Positions 9,420 to 18,793 are shown, numbered from the stretch's first letter. The stretch is DNA of 64,000 nucleotides from Sphingobacterium endophyticum (GCF_009733535.1 NZ_SMMI01000017.1:1-64000); one strand, 5' to 3'. The notes: generated by a model from the letters alone, not told the origin. Made by a program: numbers and translations.

Positions 9420-9740
9420 TTATTTAGGCAGTATTCTTAAAATTTCTAAAAGCTTTTTTCTGTCAGATTCATTCATGTTACTTAATTCTCGCGCAGCAAC
9501 TTTCATTTGTTCATCTAAAACTGTTTCATTTTCTTCTTTTAGTAATAACCACGAAGTACTTACTTTATACAACTTAGCAAACTGAATAATCTCTTCTGCA
9601 CTTACTTTACGTTTTCCACTTTCTATCTCGGAGATTGCAGGTCTTTGTATTTGCAATATTTTTGCAGCATTCTCTTGCGATAAGCCAGACATAACTCTTG
9701 CTTCTTTTAACCTTTCAGCAATTTGTTCTCTCTCAGTCAT
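9420..9740 (-). CDS. XRE-family transcriptional regulator
   Basis: A 106-aa Cro/C1-type helix-turn-helix protein. The HTH is in residues 8-62 (RLKEARVMSGLSQENAAKIL, then IQRPAISEIESGKRKVS) and is followed by a short helical tail. It is cotranscribed between the carrier-like gene and the ImmA peptidase. Two dyads just upstream of the operon (10023-10039 and 10046-10062) are its likely operators, giving an autoregulated XRE/ImmA switch as in other mobile elements. Regulator-operator pairing is inference. Confidence 0.88.
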   Translation of the reverse strand: MTEREQIAERLKEARVMSGLSQENAAKILQIQRPAISEIESGKRKVSAEEIIQFAKLYKVSTSWLLLKEENETVLDEQMKVAARELSNMNESDRKKLLEILRILPK

Positions 9741-9753
9741 ATTATATTTATTA

Positions 9754-10020
9754 TTAATTTTTAGACAATGCTAACAACTTAGTTGCAGCCTCTTTTATAT
9801 TTAGTTGTCTTTTTGTTTTACTATCATGAAAAATATAACAATTATTAGGTATAGTGATGCCTGTTTTTATTTCAATTTGTGTAAAAATAGAAACCAACAC
9901 TTGGCTCATGATAAAATTTCCTGGGTAAAAATCTCCATTTACAACTTCTTCAACTTCTTGATGATCACAAACCTCTTGTATGATCTCAATTATTTCTTTT
10001 TCTAATTCTATCGTCTCCAT
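9754..10020 (-). CDS. Small acyl-carrier-protein-like protein (tentative)
   Basis: An 88-aa acidic helical protein, the size of an acyl carrier protein. Helix 1 is LEKEIIEIIQEVCDH. After an acidic loop comes NFIMSQVLVSIFTQIE, then GITIP, then NIKEAATKLLAL. The layout parallels ACP helix I, the D-S-L helix II, I-x-I-P and helix III. The canonical D-S-L is not present; the nearest serine, in IMSQV, is about one turn off in my alignment, so it may or may not be pantetheinylated. Presence of an AcpS-type enzyme in the same operon supports the reading. It is the first gene, directly behind the operators. An unrelated small helical protein remains possible. Confidence 0.5.
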   Translation of the reverse strand: METIELEKEIIEIIQEVCDHQEVEEVVNGDFYPGNFIMSQVLVSIFTQIEIKTGITIPNNCYIFHDSKTKRQLNIKEAATKLLALSKN

Positions 10021-10022
10021 AT

Positions 10023-10062
10023 TGTAAGAATTTCATACAAATAAATGTAAGATTTTCTTACA
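10023..10062. promoter_or_regulatory. Tandem 17-bp operator dyads of the cargo operon
   Basis: TGTAAGAATTTCATACA (10023-10039; one mismatch between arms) and TGTAAGATTTTCTTACA (10046-10062; perfect 7-bp arms around TTT) lie 23 bases apart, about two helical turns, and end three bases before the first start codon of the operon. This is typical for binding of an XRE dimer pair over a promoter. Candidate regulators are the XRE/ImmA pair encoded in the same operon. Confidence 0.65.
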
Positions 10063-10223
10063 AAACAAATTTTCAGAAAAAATTTAATAATTCTATTATT
10101 CCACCTACCGCCAAACAATTCCACTGACTGCCACTTTGTTATATCGCCTTTATTTCTGAAACACCTTTGTCCCGAAAGTCCGCAAGGTGCGGGAAAATAG
10201 TAACAAAATAATGTGTTTCAATT

Positions 10224-10529
10224 ATGAAAAAACAAAGAAAAAAAGTTTTGCTGGCAGCCGTGGCTATGCTGTCAGGAATTAGTGCGTTCGCACAGGGAAA
10301 CGGTGTGGGTGGCATCAACGAGGCTACCCAAATGGTAACTTCTTATTTCGATCCGGCAACCCAGTTAATTTATGCCATCGGTGCGGTCGTAGGGTTGATA
10401 GGCGGTGTTAAGGTGTACAACAAATTCAGTTCGGGCGACCCCGACACGAGCAAGACTGCGGCAAGCTGGTTCGGTGCGTGTATCTTCTTGATTGTTGCTG
10501 CTACCATTCTGCGTTCATTCTTCCTTTAA
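10224..10529 (+). CDS. traE: Conjugative transposon protein TraE (DUF4134)
   Basis: A 101-aa membrane protein with an N-terminal signal-like segment (KKVLLAAVAMLSGISAFAQ) and two membrane helices (LIYAIGAVVGLIGGVKVY and ASWFGACIFLIVAATILRSF). Size and pattern fit the VirB2-like/DUF4134 TraE of Bacteroidetes elements, the probable pilin or small channel component. It opens the second tra segment after the cargo insertion and is followed 11 bases later by traF. Its promoter must now lie in 10063-10223 or upstream of the cargo. Confidence 0.85.
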   Translation: MKKQRKKVLLAAVAMLSGISAFAQGNGVGGINEATQMVTSYFDPATQLIYAIGAVVGLIGGVKVYNKFSSGDPDTSKTAASWFGACIFLIVAATILRSFFL

Positions 10530-10540
10530 TCCTTTGCCTT

Positions 10541-10864
10541 ATGAATTACAATATCAACAAAGGCATCGGAAGAACGGTGGAATTTAAGGGGCTGAAAGCA
10601 CAATACCTGTTCATTTTCGCTGGTGGATTGCTCGGTATGCTTATCCTCGTGATGATACTGTATATGGCAGGCGTAAACTCTTACATCTGCATTTTCCTCG
10701 GAGCAGGCGGGGCTTCGATCATTGTGTGGCAGACCTTTTCACTCAACAAAAAGTATGGAGAACACGGACTAATGAAAGTGGGTGCAAGAAAAAGACATCC
10801 CAGACACATTATCTGTCGCAAACCTGTACATCGCTATTTAAAATTCACTCCTAAACAAATGTAG
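10541..10864 (+). CDS. traF: Conjugative transposon protein TraF (DUF4133)
   Basis: A 107-aa VirB3-like inner-membrane protein. The ATG at 10541 (MNYNINKGIGRTVEFKGLKAQY) is preferred over the longer open frame from 10478, which would overlap traE. Two adjacent hydrophobic segments (FIFAGGLLGMLILVMILYM and ICIFLGAGGASIIVWQTF) are followed by a basic C-terminus. It sits between traE and the traG ATPase, the fixed order in this family; VirB3-type proteins associate with the VirB4-type ATPase that follows. Confidence 0.85.
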   Translation: MNYNINKGIGRTVEFKGLKAQYLFIFAGGLLGMLILVMILYMAGVNSYICIFLGAGGASIIVWQTFSLNKKYGEHGLMKVGARKRHPRHIICRKPVHRYLKFTPKQM

Positions 10865-10865
10865 T

Positions 10866-13369
10866 ATGAGAAATGTAGCAAAAACCTCAACGCTGGAAAA
10901 CAAATTTCCTTTATTAGCGGTAGAAAATAACTGCATTCTTTCTAAAGATGCAGACATTACCGCTTGCTTTGAAGTGCGTTTGCCGGAATTGTTTACGGTA
11001 GCTTCTGCGGAATATGAAGCCATTCATTCCGCTTGGCACAAGGCTATCAAGACCTTACCCGATTTTACAGTCATTCACAAACAGGATTGGTACATTAAGG
11101 AAAATTATGCTCCCGATTTGGCAAAAGAAGACCAGAGTTTTTTGGCTAAATCTTATCAACGCCATTTCAATGAGCGACCGTTCCTGAACCATTATTGCTA
11201 CCTGTTCCTGACGAAGACCACAAAGGAAAGAATGCGGATGCAGAGCAACTTCAGTTCGCTATGCAAAGGTTCTCTTATCCCGAAAGAAATAAGGGATAAA
11301 GAAGCGATACACCGATTTATGGAAGCCGTTGCACAGTTTGAGCGGATTGTGAATGACAGCGGTTTTGTAAGCCTGCAACGCCTAACAGAAGATGACATCA
11401 TCGGAACGGAAGAAAAACAGGGAATATTAGAACAATACCTGACACTTTCGAGAGAAGTAGGAACACCAATGCAGGACATCGCACTCGGAACAGAAGAAGT
11501 TCGTATTGGCAACAAAAGATTGAGCCTACACACTTTGTCTGATACAGACGATTTGCCTGGAACGGTTTCGGCAGACACTCGTTTTGAAAAGCTATCTACT
11601 GACCGAAGCGATTGTCGTTTGTCTTTCGCTGCACCAGTAGGTTTGTTGTTGAGCTGTAACCATATCTACAACCAATATTTGTTTTTAGATAACAGCGAAG
11701 ACAACCTGCAAAAGTTTGAAAAGTCTGCAAGGAATATGCATTCTTTGGCTCGGTACAGTCGTGCCAACCAAATCAACAAAGAATGGATTGAAAAGTATCT
11801 GAACGAAGCACACAGCTTCGGATTATCTTCTATTCGTGCGCATTTCAACATTATGGCTTGGTCGGAAGACCCAGCAGAACTGAAACAGTTGAAGAACGAT
11901 TGCGGTAGTGCATTGGCTTTAATGGAATGCAAACCACGCCACAATACTACAGATGTAGCCACTTTGTATTGGGCAGGAATGCCAGGAAATGCTGGAGATT
12001 TTCCGAGTGAGGAAAGTTTTTACACTTTTATCGAACCTGCCTTGTGCTTTTTTACGGAAGAAACCAATTACCACAATTCGCCTTCGCCATTCGGGATAAA
12101 AATGGCTGACCGATTGACCGGAAAACCTATCCATTTGGATATTTCAGATTTGCCGATGAAACGTGGAATTATTACCAACCGTAACAAGTTTATACTCGGT
12201 CCATCGGGAAGCGGAAAATCATTCTTTACAAACCATATGGTACGCCAATATTACGAGCAAGGTGCTCACGTTTTGCTCGTTGACACGGGGAATTCTTATC
12301 AAGGATTGTGCGAACTCATTAAAGGTAAAACCAAAGGCGAGACGGTGTTTACTTCACTTATACCGAAGACAATCCGATTGCTTTTAATCCTTTCTACACC
12401 GATGATGGCGTGTTCGACATCGAGAAGCGTGAAAGTATCAAAACTTTGATATTAACGCTTTGGAAACGTGATGATGAACCACCAACTCGCTCTGAAGAGG
12501 TTGCACTTTCTAATGCTGTAAGTGGTTACATCGAACGCATTAAGCAAAATAATGTTTATCCATCTTTCAACGGTTTTTATGAATATGTAAAAGGCGATTA
12601 CCGCAAAGTATTGGAAGCAAAAGAAGTCAGGGAAAAAGACTTTGACATTGCCAATTTCCTCAACGTTCTCGAACCTTATTACAAAGGTGGCGAATATGAT
12701 TATCTGCTCAATTCGGATAAACAATTAGACCTACTTTCCAAACGCTTTATCGTGTTTGAAATTGATGCGATTAAAGACCACAAAATCCTCTTTCCAATCG
12801 TGACCATCATTATTATGGAAGTTTTCATAAATAAAATGAGAAGACTTAAAGGTATCCGAAAACTCATTTTAATTGAAGAAGCGTGGAAAGCAATTGCCAA
12901 AGAAGGAATGGCAGAATACATCAAATATTTGTTTAAAACTGTCCGTAAATTTTTTGGAGAAGCAATCGTGGTAACACAGGAAGTTGATGACATTATCCAA
13001 TCGCCCATTGTGAAAGAAAGCATCATCAATAATTCCGATTGTAAAATCCTTTTAGACCAACGCAAGTATATGAACAAGTTTGATGATATACAGGCAATGT
13101 TGGGATTGACCGACAAAGAAAAAGGACAAGTGCTTTCTATTAATATGAATAATGATATAAACCGTCTGTACAAAGAGGTTTGGATAGGTTTAGGTGGAAC
13201 ACACTCGGCAGTTTATGCCACAGAAGTGAGCTTGGAAGAATATCTCGCATACACCACAGAAGAAATCGAAAAATTAGAAGTGATGCAACTCGCTTCTGAA
13301 TTGGATGGCAATGTAGAACTCGCCATCAAGCACATCGCTATGCAGCGACGTGATAAGGTAAATCAATAA
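10866..13369 (+). pseudogene. traG: TraG-family conjugation ATPase (VirB4-like), split by a one-base frameshift
   Basis: VirB4-type ATPase that powers the mating channel, normally about 830 aa. The first frame (10866-12449) carries the N-terminal domain and Walker A GPSGSGKSFF near residue 443. The second (from about 12341 to 13369) carries the Walker B LILIEEAWKAI and the C-terminal helices. At 12336-12350 the text reads GGCGAGACGGTG; one additional G after GAG gives E-D-G-V-Y-F-T-Y and joins the frames perfectly. So a single base is missing at about 12341. I see no slippery heptamer for programmed shifting. The ICE would be transfer-defective if this is real. Confidence 0.85.
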
Positions 13370-13397
13370 TCAATTAACATTTTAAAAATTCAAGAAA

Positions 13398-14030
13398 ATG
13401 AAAAAATTAATGTATTTGGTGTGTACGGCACTAATGTTAGCCGTAGCACCATCAGCAAAAGCACAATTTGTAGTAACCGACCCTACAAATCTGGCATCGG
13501 GCATTCTCAACAGTGCAAATGAAATCGTTCAAACTTCTTCTACGGTTAGCAATGTTGTGAAGAACTTCAATGAAGTGAAGAAAGTGTACGAGCAAGGAAA
13601 AGAATATTACGACAAGCTAAAAGCCGTAAACAACCTCGTGAAAGATGCTCGAAAGGTGCAACAAACAGTTCTTTTGGTGGGCGATGTTTCAGAAATGTAT
13701 GTTCAGAATTTCGGTAAAATGATGAACGACCCGAATTTTTCTGCCCAAGAACTGGTTGCTATCGCCAATGGCTACTCAGCATTGCTTAATGAAAGTACCG
13801 AACTGCTGAAAGAACTCAAACAAATTGTAAATGCTTCCAGCTTGTCATTGAATGACAAAGAACGTATGGATATTATCGACCGTGTGTACAAAGAAGTAAA
13901 AGAATACCACAGTTTGGTTCGCTATTACACCAATAAAAATATTTCCGTGAGTTTTTTAAGAGCGAAAAAGCAAAATAATACCAAAAGAGTGCTTGACCTC
14001 TACGGAACTCCAAACCAAAAATATTGGTAG
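13398..14030 (+). CDS. traI: Conjugative transposon protein TraI (DUF4141)
   Basis: A 210-aa secreted or periplasmic protein with a signal peptide (MKKLMYLVCTALMLAVAPSAKAQ, cleaved after A-K-A) and long helices (NVVKNFNEVKKVYEQGKEYY, LNDKERMDIIDRVYKEVKEY). The pattern is VirB5-like: a minor pilus-tip or channel protein. It follows traG by 28 bases; the traH position is empty here. It ends three bases before the ATG used for traJ. Family assignment rests on position and coiled-coil character. Confidence 0.8.
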   Translation: MKKLMYLVCTALMLAVAPSAKAQFVVTDPTNLASGILNSANEIVQTSSTVSNVVKNFNEVKKVYEQGKEYYDKLKAVNNLVKDARKVQQTVLLVGDVSEMYVQNFGKMMNDPNFSAQELVAIANGYSALLNESTELLKELKQIVNASSLSLNDKERMDIIDRVYKEVKEYHSLVRYYTNKNISVSFLRAKKQNNTKRVLDLYGTPNQKYW

Positions 14031-14032
14031 TT

Positions 14033-15028
14033 ATGGAATTTGATAATCTTCACGAAGTCCTACGTTCATTATATGATGAGATGTTACCACTGTCCGCCGA
14101 TATGGCGGCAGTGGCTAAAGGAGTAGCAGGTTTGGGAGCGTTGTTTTATGTCGCCATAAAAGTATGGCAGGCTTTGAGCCGAGCCGAACCTATTGATATG
14201 TACCCATTGCTTCGTCCGTTTGCTTTAGGAATTTGCATTATGTTTTTCCCAACAATTGTGTTAGGAACTATCAATGGAGTATTAAGTCCAGTGGTTACAG
14301 GAACTCACGCCATCCTCGAAAATCAGGTGCTTGACCTCAATGATTTGCAGGCTAAAAAAGACCTTTTGGAACGAGAAGCAATGTTGCGAAATCCCGAAAC
14401 GGCTTACCTTGTTTCAGACGAAGAGTTTGATAAGAAGCTCGAAGAATTGGGCTGGTCGCCATCTGATTTGGTAACAATGTCTGGGATGTATATGGAACGT
14501 GGAATGCACAGTGTGGAGCAATCGGTTAAGAATTGGTTTCGTAATCTGTTGGAAGTTCTGTTTCAGGCAGCCGCTTTGGTTATTGATACCGTTCGAACAT
14601 TTTTTCTCATCGTTCTGTCCATACTCGGTCCAATAGCTTTTGCAATTGCTGTTTGGGATGGTTTTCAATCTACGCTCACGCAATGGCTTACCCGATATGT
14701 TAGTGTTTACCTATGGCTTCCAATAGCTGATTTGTTTAGTTCTATGCTTGCCAAGATACAATCTCTAATTATAGAAAGAGATATAGAAATGCTTGCCGAC
14801 CCAACTTACATACCCGATACAGGCAATACGGTGTATATCATTTTTATGATAATAGGCATCGTTGGTTACTTCACTATTCCAACAGTAGCAGGTTGGGTAA
14901 TACAAGCAGGCGGAGCAGGAAACTTTACCCGAAATGTAAATCAGGCAGCAATGAAAACCGGAAATATTGCCGGAGCTGGTGCAGGTTCAACCATCGGAAA
15001 CATTGGTGGCAAACTAATGAATAAATAA
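14033..15028 (+). CDS. traJ: Conjugative transposon membrane protein TraJ (VirB6-like)
   Basis: A 331-aa polytopic inner-membrane protein. The ATG at 14033 directly after the traI stop is chosen; a TTG at 14024 would overlap traI. Hydrophobic segments appear near residues 25-45, 65-90, 180-225 and 255-285, and the C-terminus is Gly/Ala-rich (AGAGAGSTIGNIGG). TraJ is the VirB6-like channel core of these systems. It is in operon with traI and traK (21-base gap). Intact frame. Confidence 0.85.
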   Translation: MEFDNLHEVLRSLYDEMLPLSADMAAVAKGVAGLGALFYVAIKVWQALSRAEPIDMYPLLRPFALGICIMFFPTIVLGTINGVLSPVVTGTHAILENQVLDLNDLQAKKDLLEREAMLRNPETAYLVSDEEFDKKLEELGWSPSDLVTMSGMYMERGMHSVEQSVKNWFRNLLEVLFQAAALVIDTVRTFFLIVLSILGPIAFAIAVWDGFQSTLTQWLTRYVSVYLWLPIADLFSSMLAKIQSLIIERDIEMLADPTYIPDTGNTVYIIFMIIGIVGYFTIPTVAGWVIQAGGAGNFTRNVNQAAMKTGNIAGAGAGSTIGNIGGKLMNK

Positions 15029-15048
15029 ACAATTAATCATTTAGAAAA

Positions 15049-15672
15049 ATGGAATTTAAAACGCTAAGAAATATTGAAAACAGCTTTCGGCAGATACGTT
15101 TGTATGCCATTATGTTTGCTGTTATCTGCATTGGCGTGGTAGGATTTGCCGTATGGCAGTCCTACCGCTTTGCAGAAGAGCAACGCCAGAAAATCTATGT
15201 ATTGGATGATGGTAAATCTTTGATGCTTGCCTTATCGCAAGATGCAAGTGTCAATCGACCTGTGGAAGCAAGAGAACACGTTAGACGTTTTCACGAGCTT
15301 TTCTTTACGCTTGCTCCCGATAAAAATGCTATCGAAAGCAATATGAGCAGAGCCTTCAACCTTGCCGATAAAAGTGCTTTTGATTATTACAAAGACTTAT
15401 CTGAAAAAGGCTATTACAACCGCATCATTTCGGGAAATGTACAGCAACGCATCGAAGTGGATAGCGTGGTTTGCAATTTCGATAAACATCCTTATGCAGT
15501 GCAAACCTATGCCAAACAATTCATCATCCGTTCGAGCAATGTAACCAGACGTAGCCTGATTACTTCCTGCTATCTCGTGAACTCTGTTCGTTCAGACAAC
15601 AATCCACAGGGTTTTAATATTGAAAAATTTGCGGTGGTAGAAAACAAAGATGTAGAAGTTATCGAACGTTAA
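15049..15672 (+). CDS. traK: Conjugative transposon protein TraK (VirB8-like)
   Basis: A 207-aa protein with one N-terminal membrane helix (YAIMFAVICIGVVGFAVWQSY, residues 19-39) and a periplasmic alpha/beta domain, the topology of VirB8-type assembly factors. The start MEFKTLRNIENSF is standard for TraK of Bacteroidetes elements. Operon member between traJ and the small traL. Confidence 0.87.
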   Translation: MEFKTLRNIENSFRQIRLYAIMFAVICIGVVGFAVWQSYRFAEEQRQKIYVLDDGKSLMLALSQDASVNRPVEAREHVRRFHELFFTLAPDKNAIESNMSRAFNLADKSAFDYYKDLSEKGYYNRIISGNVQQRIEVDSVVCNFDKHPYAVQTYAKQFIIRSSNVTRRSLITSCYLVNSVRSDNNPQGFNIEKFAVVENKDVEVIER

Positions 15673-15683
15673 AAAAACAGATT

Positions 15684-15971
15684 ATGAAAAATTTAAGAGC
15701 AGATATGGATAGATACTTTGAAAAGTTTGATGAACGTTGGCAGGCATTACCATTGCGGAAACAGCATCAATATACGCTGTACTTCTTTGTGGGTTATCTG
15801 CTACTTACCGCAGGTGTTATTTGCAAAGTTTGGTACGATACCTCAAAGTCGGAAAATGATATGGTCATTAAACATATCGAAAACCCTGTCCTCAAAAAAA
15901 ATGAAAGCCCTGCAAGATTGCAGGACACATTATCAACAATTCTAAAAAATAAAATTTATGAAAGAAAATGA
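15684..15971 (+). CDS. Small conjugal transfer membrane protein (TraL-like)
   Basis: A 95-aa protein with one central membrane segment (YTLYFFVGYLLLTAGVICKVW, residues 32-52), short for an enzyme and in the traL position (DUF3989-like). Its last codons overlap the start of traM by 14 bases, indicating translational coupling. Its function is unknown; it is probably a stabiliser of the TraK/TraM complex. Confidence 0.7.
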   Translation: MKNLRADMDRYFEKFDERWQALPLRKQHQYTLYFFVGYLLLTAGVICKVWYDTSKSENDMVIKHIENPVLKKNESPARLQDTLSTILKNKIYERK

Positions 15972-17283
15972 GAACAAAAAATCGGTTGTTCGGGTAACAG
16001 AAGGAAGCCCGACAGCAACCGCTGATGTACCGCAAGATGGTACACAGAATAAGGTAGAAAAACTGAAAAAGCCACTAATTTTTGTTTTAATGGGAATTGT
16101 CTTTGTGGGTTGTATGTATTTGATTTTTAAACCTGGCGAAGATAAAAATTCATTGGAAAATATCGGACTGAATGATGCCGTACCACAAGCCACGGATGCA
16201 GGAATGCCTGCTAACAAAGGTAAGGCTTACGAGCAAGATATACTTGAAAGCAAAGAGCAGGAAAAACGCAATGCACTGGCTACACTTTCGGATTATTGGA
16301 ATACAGACAGTACGCAGAACAGCGAAGAACAGCTTCCCGACGAAGGCGAAAATAATGACGATGGAAAAAATTTGGGAAGAAACGGTAATCCTGCACTGAA
16401 CAGTTACCGCAATGCACAAAATACATTGGGTTCATTTTATCAGAATGACAATTCGGAAACTATGGAACTCCGCAGGCAATTGGATGATATGAAAGAAAAG
16501 CTGGCAGAAAAAAATGTGCCTCGTTCTGTAACGGTTGATGACCAATTGTCTTTAATGGAGAAATTTTACCAAATGGCGGCAAAATATCTTCCGCAAAACA
16601 CGAATACAGGAAATACAGTTCCTACCGAGGTTAAGACAGAAGTTTCAAGTTCTAATCAAAAAGAACATTTTGTAGCATTTACGCCTGCAAGAAAAAACAC
16701 CGTATCTGCTTTGTATCGTGAACCTTCGGATAGTTCTTTTTTAGCCGATTGGAACGAAACCAAAAACCGTGGATTTTATACCGCAGGTTCCGAAAAGCAA
16801 GTAGTACAACCGAAAAACAGCATCAAAGCTTGTGTACACGATGCTCAAACGATTATCGGCGAAACTGGTGTTCGTTTACGATTGTTAGAGCCTGCCCAAA
16901 CGCCACAGCGTACTATTCCAAAAGGAACTATTGTAACAGCAAATGCTAAATTCCAGAATGGCAGATTACAATTAAAAATTACTTCCATAGAATTGGAAGG
17001 CAACATCATTCCTGTTGAGATAAGCATTTACGATTTGGACGGACAGCAAGGCTTGTACGTTCCATACTCGGCTGAAAGAAATGCGGTTACAGATATTGTG
17101 GGCAATATGGGTAATGCCACAGGTTCAAGCTTTAGTATGAATTCTTCAACGGGACAACAAATTGCCTCCGACCTCAGCAGAAGTGCGGTTCAGGGTGTTT
17201 CGGGCTATTTCGCAAAAAAAGTAAGAACCCCAAAAGTTACACTCAAAGCAGGACATCAAGTTTTCCTAGTATCTAAAAAATAA
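15958..17283 (+). CDS. traM: Conjugative transposon protein TraM (VirB10-like)
   Basis: A 441-aa protein with a cytoplasmic N-terminus, one membrane helix (LIFVLMGIVFVGCMYLIF, residues 39-56), a long charged periplasmic linker, and a C-terminal beta domain (from about 285, KACVHDAQTIIGETGVRLRL) of the TraM/VirB10 type that links inner and outer membrane. Its start overlaps traL and the next gene traN follows 24 bases later. Intact; length is typical. Confidence 0.88.
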   Translation: MKENENKKSVVRVTEGSPTATADVPQDGTQNKVEKLKKPLIFVLMGIVFVGCMYLIFKPGEDKNSLENIGLNDAVPQATDAGMPANKGKAYEQDILESKEQEKRNALATLSDYWNTDSTQNSEEQLPDEGENNDDGKNLGRNGNPALNSYRNAQNTLGSFYQNDNSETMELRRQLDDMKEKLAEKNVPRSVTVDDQLSLMEKFYQMAAKYLPQNTNTGNTVPTEVKTEVSSSNQKEHFVAFTPARKNTVSALYREPSDSSFLADWNETKNRGFYTAGSEKQVVQPKNSIKACVHDAQTIIGETGVRLRLLEPAQTPQRTIPKGTIVTANAKFQNGRLQLKITSIELEGNIIPVEISIYDLDGQQGLYVPYSAERNAVTDIVGNMGNATGSSFSMNSSTGQQIASDLSRSAVQGVSGYFAKKVRTPKVTLKAGHQVFLVSKK

Positions 17284-17307
17284 TGTTGAATTAAAATTAA
17301 TAAAACA

Positions 17308-18201
17308 ATGAAAAAATATATAAAAACCTTTTTGGCATTTTCCTTAATAATTGGCTTTGCCGTACAATCTTATGCGCAAGACAGCATCAGAACACCGCTT
17401 GAATTAGGCAAAATAGAATCCTACAAAATGGAAGTGACTTACGATAAAACTTCGCACTTGATTTTCCCAACCGCCATTCGTTATGTGGATTTGGGTAGTG
17501 AATACTTAATTGCCGGAAAGGCGGAAGATGCAGAAAACGTACTCCGTATAAAAGCATCAGTAAGGGCTTTTGAACCTGAAACCAATTTTTCGGTGATTAC
17601 CAATGACGGACGTTTTTACAGTTTCAATGTGTATTACAGTTCCTATCCCGAAGTGTTGAGCTATGACCTCTTAACAATGCAAAAAGCAGTAGATAAAGCC
17701 AACGGAAACGATGTGCTTTTTGAAGAATTGGGTAACAATTCTCCGTCTTTGGCTGGTTTACTTTTGGAAACTATTTACAATAAAGACAAACGCATTGTAA
17801 AACATATTGGTGCTAAAAGTTTCGGTATTCAGTTTATTTTGAAAGGAATTTACATACACAACGGCAAATATTATTTCCATACGGAATTGAGAAACCGTAC
17901 CAATGTGCCTTTTCAGATTGATTTTATCAATTTCAAAGTCGTGGATAAGAAAGTAGCAAAACGTACCGTAGTGCAGGAAAGACCAATGATATTGCTTAGA
18001 ACTTACAAACCTTTGGACGAAATTGGCGGAAAAACAATCGAGCAAAACGTTTTTCTGTTAGACCAATTTACCATTGATGATGATAAGATTTTGCTGATTG
18101 AGATTTTCGAGAAAAACGGTGGCAGACATCAAACACTTCAGGTAGAAAATTCGGATTTGATAAAAGCCCGATTGATAAACGATATGCACCTGAAATTTTA
18201 A
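17308..18201 (+). CDS. traN: Conjugative transposon protein TraN (VirB9-like)
   Basis: A 297-aa protein with a signal peptide (FLAFSLIIGFAVQSYAQ) and beta-rich periplasmic body, including FAVQ-D-S-I-R, VTYDKTSHLIFPTAIRYVDLG and GKYYFHTELRNRTNVPF motifs that are characteristic of TraN of Bacteroidetes conjugative transposons. TraN is a VirB9-like outer-membrane ring component. In operon between traM and traO, with 20-24 base spacing. Confidence 0.87.
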   Translation: MKKYIKTFLAFSLIIGFAVQSYAQDSIRTPLELGKIESYKMEVTYDKTSHLIFPTAIRYVDLGSEYLIAGKAEDAENVLRIKASVRAFEPETNFSVITNDGRFYSFNVYYSSYPEVLSYDLLTMQKAVDKANGNDVLFEELGNNSPSLAGLLLETIYNKDKRIVKHIGAKSFGIQFILKGIYIHNGKYYFHTELRNRTNVPFQIDFINFKVVDKKVAKRTVVQERPMILLRTYKPLDEIGGKTIEQNVFLLDQFTIDDDKILLIEIFEKNGGRHQTLQVENSDLIKARLINDMHLKF

Positions 18202-18221
18202 TAACCTTTAAAAGCAATTAT

Positions 18222-18782
18222 ATGAAAAAGTATATCTACACCGTGATGCTCGTTTTAGTAGGCATCACGGTTGCACAAGCGCAAAGAATGCTTCCGAAGC
18301 AAAAAGGAATTGAACTAAATGCTGGTATTTTATCCAAAGATAAAATCGGCAATGATTATTACCTCAACATCGGAATGACCGTGAACGGTAAAAACGGCAA
18401 TTACCAACTTTGGGCATTGGAATATACACACCAATACCACGAGTACAAAGACATCCGCATTCCGCAAGAAACTTTTACTGCCGAAGGTGGTTATAGTCTA
18501 TTTCTTTTGGGAGATACCCGTAAAAATATTACGCTGAACTTCGGGATAACAGGCGTAGTAGGATATGAAACCATCAACCGGAGCGAACCGATGTTATATG
18601 ATGGTGCGAAGATTTTGAGCGAGGACAACTTCATCTACGGAGCTGGTGGACGAATTACTTTTGAAACATATTTGTCCGACCGATTTGTATTGGTTTTTGC
18701 TGGGCGAACAAAGGTTTTATGGGGTACAGATATGAAACAATTCCGTCCATCGGCTGGTGGAGGATTACGATTTAACTTTTAA
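18222..18782 (+). CDS. traO: Conjugal transfer protein TraO
   Basis: A 186-aa protein with an N-terminal signal peptide (MKKYIYTVMLVLVGITVAQAQ) and an eight-strand-like outer-membrane beta-barrel pattern ending GGGLRFNF with a terminal phenylalanine, the usual outer-membrane signature. It belongs to the TraO family of Bacteroidetes elements and lies between traN and the DUF3872 gene. Probably an outer-membrane component of the mating apparatus. Confidence 0.85.
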   Translation: MKKYIYTVMLVLVGITVAQAQRMLPKQKGIELNAGILSKDKIGNDYYLNIGMTVNGKNGNYQLWALEYTHQYHEYKDIRIPQETFTAEGGYSLFLLGDTRKNITLNFGITGVVGYETINRSEPMLYDGAKILSEDNFIYGAGGRITFETYLSDRFVLVFAGRTKVLWGTDMKQFRPSAGGGLRFNF

Positions 18783-18793
18783 AAACAGAAAAA

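Noticed and set aside
10866..13369. Programmed ribosomal frameshift in traG
   Set aside because: No slippery heptamer or downstream structure at 12,341; the loss of one base explains it, and family members use a single frame.
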